A stretch of 64,000 bases of DNA from Myxocyprinus asiaticus (Eukaryota > Chordata > Actinopteri > Cypriniformes > Catostomidae): the NCBI RefSeq assembly GCF_019703515.2, contig NC_059379.1, positions 28,300,880 through 28,364,879 on the forward strand, written 5' to 3'. This document shows, in pieces, positions 58,504-64,000 of the stretch. How positions within the stretch are numbered: position 1 is the first letter of the stretch; the number at the start of each line of letters is the position of its first letter. A program made the position numbers and the translations under genes. The notes under the pieces were generated by a model. That model did no database searches and was not told where the DNA came from. It saw only the letters and a list, made by a program, of their open reading frames with translations.

Positions 58504-58800
58504 AGTGTCTTAAAACATGATGTTCCTTCGTGAGATGTGGCACAACAGGCAAAGATGTCCAACAAGCGCATGTTTAACATAGAAAAACTATTAAAAACGA
58601 TGCATACAGATGCAAAAACACGTTTGTGTTAGCGGCCCCCAAATCTACATTTGACCTCCACAGTCATGCTATTTAGTTGCACCTTTAATTATTATTAACT
58701 TGAAGAAAATCAGTATTTTCTATTTCCCTTGTTGAAAGTTTGGCATGTTGGAATGATGTTCCTTTGTTTTACAGGAAGCAACGCACAATGAGACAGTAGT

Positions 58801-59318
58801 ATGCAGTGGCTCCCAAAATTTTGGACTCTTAAGTCACACTTAAACATGTCTGAATGTCATTGAATTAGATAACAAAATAGCTAACGAAGTGCCATTTATT
58901 TGAAAGAAAATAAGAAATACAGCACAAACACACTTTTCAAGCAAAATAATGAACAAAAAGTTTGGTTTCAAATTGTAAAACAATAGATATTTTGTTAAAA
59001 ATTAAATGGCTGTCAAGCTTTGTGGAACATTTCCATTGTTAATGTGATGAACTACACCTGTGGTGACTGCTAGGACATCTGTGTAAACTGACTTTATACA
59101 TCCACTAAAAATCACACTGGGACCAGCTGGATAAAACCAATAAAAAAATAAAAAATAAAAATAAAAATGTCTCAGAAAGTGGTTAGTGCTGCAAAAAGGT
59201 TGAGCATCTTTGTTTGTGGATGCCACTTGTTTTGATATTTTGTTATGTAGTGCAATGAATTTTTTTAAGTGTGTCTTAAGTGTTCAAAAGTGCCCAAATG
59301 CTTTTTGGGGTCATTGTA
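58801..59318. repeat. Probable Tc1-like non-autonomous element
   Basis: TGGCTCCCAAAATTTTGGACTCTTAAGTCACAC near 58807 is imperfectly mirrored by GTGTGTCTTAAGTGTTCAAAAGTGCCCAAATGC near 59269. No transposase sequence is seen. Confidence 0.45.
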
Positions 59319-60176
59319 TATAGTGTTACAGCAGAATGAATGCTTAAAACCACAGTGGACTGATGACATTTGAAGTGAGATATGTAGGCAAATATTTATA
59401 CTTTCAATAGATTCAAAGCATCACTGCCCACATAGCATCTACGGTTGAATTTAGGCAATGCATGAAAGATGCTTATATGCAATGCAGTTAGGTTTTCATT
59501 TGTTTATCAGCTGTAAATCAGACTAGAGTTTGTCTGATGTTTGCCCCTCTCAAAGTGCAGATGTTTTCATGGTGATGCAACACTTGTTTCAGATTCTGAC
59601 ATTCATCGTTTGCTTCTCTATTTTAATACATATGCTCATTCTGATTCTAATCTGATTACTTAAATAGTTTGCTGCACTGGGCAGCGATGGAATGGTGTTA
59701 AGATTTGATATTATATTTTGTAGTGGAACAAAAGGTCCTTGATCTTTTGAGATAAAAGAGTTGGACCATTTAACTTACTGTAAACTTAATGACTCAACTT
59801 CCTTCCCAGTGAAATTATTATTTTTTTTTTTTTGAAACAGAGCTGCTAAAACAGCCTGTTCAATACTTCCATAACTTACTGATGTCAGACATTTGAACAC
59901 ATTTAAACACATGGTGCCCACATTTATACATCAACAACACCTATTTGTTTTTCAGAAACTTGCCGTCACCAGTCTTGGTGCATTAATATGAAGGGAGTTT
60001 GATGGATAGGCTGACAATTAGTCATAAACATCTGCAGAGTTAATGAAAAGTGGGAAAATCTGCCAAATCTTGTGTTCCTGGTAGTGTGTAGCTACAATTT
60101 AGCATCTGCTGCTCTGCATATCCTTTTGAAGAATCCCAGTATTCCGAACAAATGGCAGAAGATTATTTTTAACAAT
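59319..60176. other. Probable intron, no feature recognised
   Basis: No coding exon or repeat boundary recognised; a T-run lies at about 59820-59834. Confidence 0.5.
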
Positions 60177-60181
60177 GTATC

Positions 60182-60670
60182 TGTTACACCTGCAGCATCT
60201 GCTATCTCTCCAGAACGCCGCCAGAGGTCTCCATCTCCAGAATTCTAGCTTTCCCTTCATGAACTACATTTCCCATAATCCCCCGCGAAGACTGATTACT
60301 CACTCACCAGTTTCATAATATCCCAGACTATTTAAGTTCTCTGTTTACCTGCATTCAGTGCGAAGTCTTGTTTTGCCTAGTCTGCAATTCTGAGCATTAT
60401 TACCATTCCTGTTCTTCTTGTGTTTTTGACTCCTGCCTGTTTATCATATTTCCCTGACTGCTTATTAGTTTTTGGACCTTTTGCCTGTTTATTGGATTAC
60501 TCCTCTGTCTCTCGGATTTACTTGGTTTGCATTTCTTGGACTGTCTCCTGTGTACCGGACCCTTGCCTGTTTTGTCATTTATTGTTTTATTTGCTACTTT
60601 GTTGTACTGTTCATATGTTTATTAAACTGCACATGGATCTTAACACTACTGCTCCGGCATCTTCGCTACA
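60182..60670 (+). repeat. Solo LTR of a gypsy-type element
   Basis: 489 bp from TGTTACACC to CTTCGCTACA, flanked by exact 5-bp duplications GTATC (60177-60181 and 60671-60675). It resembles the LTRs of the element at 31263-35809, with shared blocks such as GACTCCTGCCTGTTTA and CTGCACATGGATCTTAACA. The left-over single LTR indicates recombination between the two LTRs of a full element. The 175-codon frame that starts in it is not a gene. Confidence 0.92.
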
Positions 60671-60975
60671 GTATCATGGTCATTTCAGTCTGAGTTTGTT
60701 TAGCACATTTCAGAGTAGATTGTTTTGTTTTCTTTCACAATGTAATGCAGTCTTTGCAAAGAGGCTGTTATCGAAGGATAGGGCAGTCAAATTATATTTG
60801 ACTCGAAGTGTAACACAGTGCTGTATCTCATTTCATTTTCGAAGAGGCCTTGTGAATTGGAGTCTTGAAGGCACAGCAGCAAACGGACTGTTGTTGAGGG
60901 TAGAAAATGCGGTGTATGTTTTAATGTACATGTATGTTTTAAAATGAAGAATGACTTACCAGTAAGTATGTTTTG

Positions 60976-61240
60976 TGCACAAATTGTTTTGGCAGATACT
61001 ATTTGCACCCTTGTGCAAATAATGGTATATGCTATTCACACCCCAGTGCAAATAGTGGCAGATATTATTTGCACCCCAACCCCGGTACAAATAATGTTAG
61101 ATACTAATTGCACCCAGGTGCACATAGTGTCAGATGCTATTTGCACTTTGGTGCAAAGAATGATATAGGGTGCAAAGAATGGTATTTGCTATTTACACCC
61201 AGTGCAAATAGTGGCAAATATTATTTTCACTCCAACCCCG
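60976..61240. repeat. TGCAAATA-type tandem array
   Basis: About seven diverged units, mostly 33-39 bp, built on GTGCAAATAGTGGCAGATAT and TATTTGCACCCC, each containing an internal inverted repeat (TATTTGCACC / GGTGCAAATA). Related TGCAAATA sequence also flanks the MITE at 61669-62002. Confidence 0.75.
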
Positions 61241-61544
61241 GTGTTTGCATTAAAACTATGGTTTCTGCCAAAAAACATAGTTACTACAATATTAGAAATA
61301 CTGTGATGCAATCTACACACAATTGATGCCGAGCCGCGGGAACGAGTGCAATCGACAGACCCCACCTCCGGATCAAACCCTTCTCTGCACTCCTCGAACA
61401 TTCAACATGACCAAATCACTGCGATGAAATCAACATTTACATTAATTTTTTATCTATTATTTAAGTAGTATTAAAGGAAATATTAAGAGTGGAAACAGGA
61501 AATCGGATGGGGAAAAAGAGTGGAGCAAAAGGCGGATTTGAACC

Positions 61545-61612
61545 GCGGTTGTTAGGACAACAAAACACATCCACACACCGTCTTTACACCACACACAACT
61601 GCAGCGACACCT
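61545..61612 (-). repeat. Possible tRNA-like SINE head
   Basis: On the minus strand TGGTGTAAAGACGGTGTGTG resembles an A-box and GGTTCAAATCC is a good B-box, about 35 bases apart. Stems were not shown to pair, so this is not called as a tRNA. Confidence 0.3.
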
Positions 61613-61668
61613 ATAGTCTAGTCTGTTTTATATTCCCGTGGTTTCACCAGACTATTTGGGGTGCAAAT

Positions 61669-62002
61669 GGTAACACTTTACAATAAGGCTCCATTTGTTA
61701 TCATTAATTAACAACATTAGTTAACATGAACTAACAATGAACAATACTTAGGCATTTATTAATCTTGGTTAATGTTAATTTCAGCATTTACTAATTCATT
61801 TTTAAAATCAAAAGTTGTATTAGTTAACATTAGTTAATGCACTATGAACTAAGATGAACTAACAATGAACAATTGTATTTTTATTAACCAACATTAACAA
61901 AGATTAATAAATGATGTAACAGATATATTGTTAATTGTTTGTTCATGATACCTAATGCATTTACAAATGTTAACAAATGGAACCTTATTGTAAGGTGTTA
62001 CC
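61669..62002. mobile_element. hAT-type MITE (GGTAACACTTTACAATAAGG family)
   Basis: Ends GGTAACACTTTACAATAAGG and CCTTATTGTAAGGTGTTACC are inverse copies; exact 8-bp target duplications GTGCAAAT lie at 61661-61668 and 62003-62010. It is 334 bp, rich in TTAACATTAGTTAA units, without coding frame. Confidence 0.92.
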
Positions 62003-62010
62003 GTGCAAAT

Positions 62011-62984
62011 AGCTGCGCCGTGTGGCAGATGCTAGATACACTGGGCTGCAAATAGACACTTTTTTTTTTTTTTTTTTAACAAAGTGGACCTCTTTAAAAA
62101 TAAAAACATTATTAATTGACCCCTTTGAATGTTTGCTCTACAGTCTATGTGCCAGTTTCCAAGTTTACAGAGAGTGCTAGACAGAAAGATAAAATGCTAG
62201 AAATTCTGTCTGTTCTTCACACACAACAGTGTGTTGAGTGAAGCTGTCATTCATGTCAGTAAGCAAGAATGCTTCACTCTGAGATGAAATGGAGAAGAGT
62301 GTGACAGAATATTTGAATTTATCTGCAACAAAATGTAATTGCTCAATAAGCGTATTTTACACACGGTTCGTTAAGATTAGGATATAAAGTATCTCCACCT
62401 CAGGGTTTGCTAATTAATGGAGTTTCCATCCATTCTGCTAAACGGAAAAGGGATTTTGTAGAAGGATTCAAATATTCTTTCAGCTACAGTAAGGCAATTA
62501 GGCTTTATTCGTAGCATCATAATTGGACAGCAGTGCAATGCTGACCTAAAAGGATCTCAAAGTGGCCTTGAGTTTTATTACATATTGACTTAGATATTCT
62601 GCACGATGGACTCCTGTGTTTGATTTTGGAATTTAATGCTCTCTCTTTTAGTTTAATCCCATTGTTGTGAATACACCAGGTTAACCTTTATCTCTCAAGG
62701 CCAGCTGTACATCATTACTCCATTCTTGAGATTACCTCTTTTGTTTATTTCAGTTATGCCTGGCATTATCAGAGAATCAATAGACCTCTAAACTCCCTGT
62801 GAATCACAGTGGCAGTAATTAGCTGTTAACTGAGCAGGTATGATTGTCTACTGTGCATCTGGGCAATCCAGCAGAAGGAATTTAAGCTGCATTCTGATTC
62901 ACAGAGTTCCTACACAGTGTCTACTGCTCCGTACACACTCAGCTGGGGATATCTACAAGTTCACTTCACTTGACCAAAGTAGTT
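62011..62984. other. Probable intron, no feature recognised
   Basis: A T-run at about 62061-62078 is the only notable feature; no coding exon recognised. Confidence 0.5.
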
Positions 62985-63060
62985 AAAGCGATAGTTCACC
63001 CAAAAATGAAAATTCTCTCATTATTTACTCCCCCTCATGCCATCCCAGATATGTATGCGA
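62985..63060. repeat. End fragment of the TTAA-type MITE
   Basis: TTAAAGCGATAGTTCACCCAAAAATGAAAATTCTCTCATTATTTACTC is the outer end of the family seen at 24291-24907; the rest is replaced by a (TA)n tract. Confidence 0.75.
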
Positions 63061-63069
63061 ATGGGTGCC

Positions 63070-63073
63070 AATA

Positions 63074-63118
<45 letters not shown>
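63070..63118. repeat. (TA)n microsatellite
   Basis: Alternating TA with two flanking TATG/CATA units, seen directly. Confidence 0.95.
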
Positions 63119-63120
<2 letters not shown>

Positions 63121-64000
63121 TTTAACCATGTGTATTTGTATAAAAATATGGCTACCAGTCAAAAGTGTGGACACATTTGACTAAATTTGTTTCTCATTAT
63201 CTTAAAAACCTTTTGATATGAAGACTTATGAACTTAAATGGACTGAGCATATGCACACCTTTCCTTTTTGAATCTCTCTTATGATGGCCGAATACCCTGT
63301 GAAGTTCCTGTTTGAACTTTTCCATATGATGCTGTCATGAGCATAGTCAAATCGCTTTCTCTAGAGGGAAGAAGTGCCAAGGAAAATGTAGTAATTGCCT
63401 CTTTCCCAAAAGAAAAATAAACACCTCTTACATGTGTGAAAAGCTGACTGATTAACTGACCTGAAATGCACAGCTAAACTGGGTTAATTATTCCTCCTGT
63501 GGCAAAGTCATGAAAGCGAATAGATTGTCATCATAAAATAAGCCATGTGTTAACCTGTGTGTTTCACCCCTGATGTTAATAACAGCTTTTCCCTCAAAGG
63601 AAACAAAACAGATGTCAAATGAAGCAGCAGGAAATTGAGGTTGTCCAAAAAATATTATAACAATAGTAGTAAATCACAAACAGTTGCCTTGGCAGCTAAG
63701 GAAATGAGGGTGTAAGTAGTGCTAGAAATTACTGATAACTTTCCATTAGCTTGTTCAAATTAGTACCTGAGCGTAAGCTTTATTTTTTTTCTTTGTCCTG
63801 TCCTGACAGAATTTACTATTATTTTTGTACTAATATTTTTGAACGACCCTTTCAAGCTTTTACTGTCTGCAAGCTTCAGCTGTTGTCATAACTACACTTA
63901 AATGCTTTAAAGATTAGTTGCATAAGAAATTTATAAGCATGTGAACGTTTGCAATTACAGTACAAGACAGTATTAATAAGTGCAGGATATGTATTTTGCT
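63119..64000. other. Probable intron, no feature recognised
   Basis: No coding exon or repeat boundary identified to the right edge. Confidence 0.45.

Noticed and set aside
60420..60947. A 175-codon protein gene rich in hydrophobic residues
   Set aside because: It begins within the solo LTR with fixed target duplications and shows no family motif.

Overview
The window is nuclear DNA of a bony fish, most likely a cyprinid-type teleost. The evidence is AT-rich non-coding sequence, intronless somatostatin-receptor genes, a split vertebrate zinc-transporter gene, and dense fish-type transposons (DIRS with inverted ends, Tc1, hAT, piggyBac, a Ty3/gypsy chromovirus, a tRNA-derived SINE and a Penelope-like remnant). 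No bacterial features are present. The species assignment is inferred, not read.

Host genes. (1) 3500-4639, minus strand: an intact 379-residue somatostatin receptor with the sstr2-type C-terminus. (2) 21842-22891, minus strand: a second intact but more divergent 349-residue somatostatin-receptor-like GPCR. (3) 40399-40502 and 42177-42215, plus strand: two 5' coding exons of the zinc transporter slc39a11 (ZIP11). In mammals SSTR2 and SLC39A11 are neighbours in divergent orientation, and that layout is kept here with the extra receptor between them. The rest of slc39a11 must lie beyond the right edge.

Mobile DNA by region. 9.0-10.0 kb: decayed Tc1. 11.2-15.7 kb: DIRS copy 1. 16.2-18.0 kb: one hAT-like element inside another. 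18.2-18.8 kb: MITE and Tc1 pieces. 20.2-20.9 kb: inverted LTR-like pair. 24.3-25.4 kb: foldback MITE and SINE. 26.1-27.3 kb: hAT inside a MITE. 28.1-28.8 kb: Tc1 piece. 29.6-31.1 kb: LTR plus a gag-like reading frame with minisatellites. 31.3-35.8 kb: gypsy chromovirus with a 5-bp target duplication. 36.1-40.0 kb: piggyBac. 46.5-47.6 kb: LTR-element fragment. 49.5-57.8 kb: a Tc1 split by a Penelope-like remnant, which is itself split by DIRS copy 2 and a SINE. 58.0-63.1 kb: MITEs, a solo LTR with target duplication, a TGCAAATA array and a (TA)n tract.

The most notable signals are: the nested insertion at 49.5-57.8 kb; a hammerhead-ribozyme-like core in the Penelope remnant; an error-free 84-bp-arm palindrome upstream of sstr2; a CCAAT-octamer-TATA promoter in both ends of the DIRS elements; the extra receptor gene; and a self-compensating frame disturbance in slc39a11 exon 1. 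No wholly new gene system could be shown. Translation starts inside the transposon remnants are uncertain because several open frames begin without ATG.
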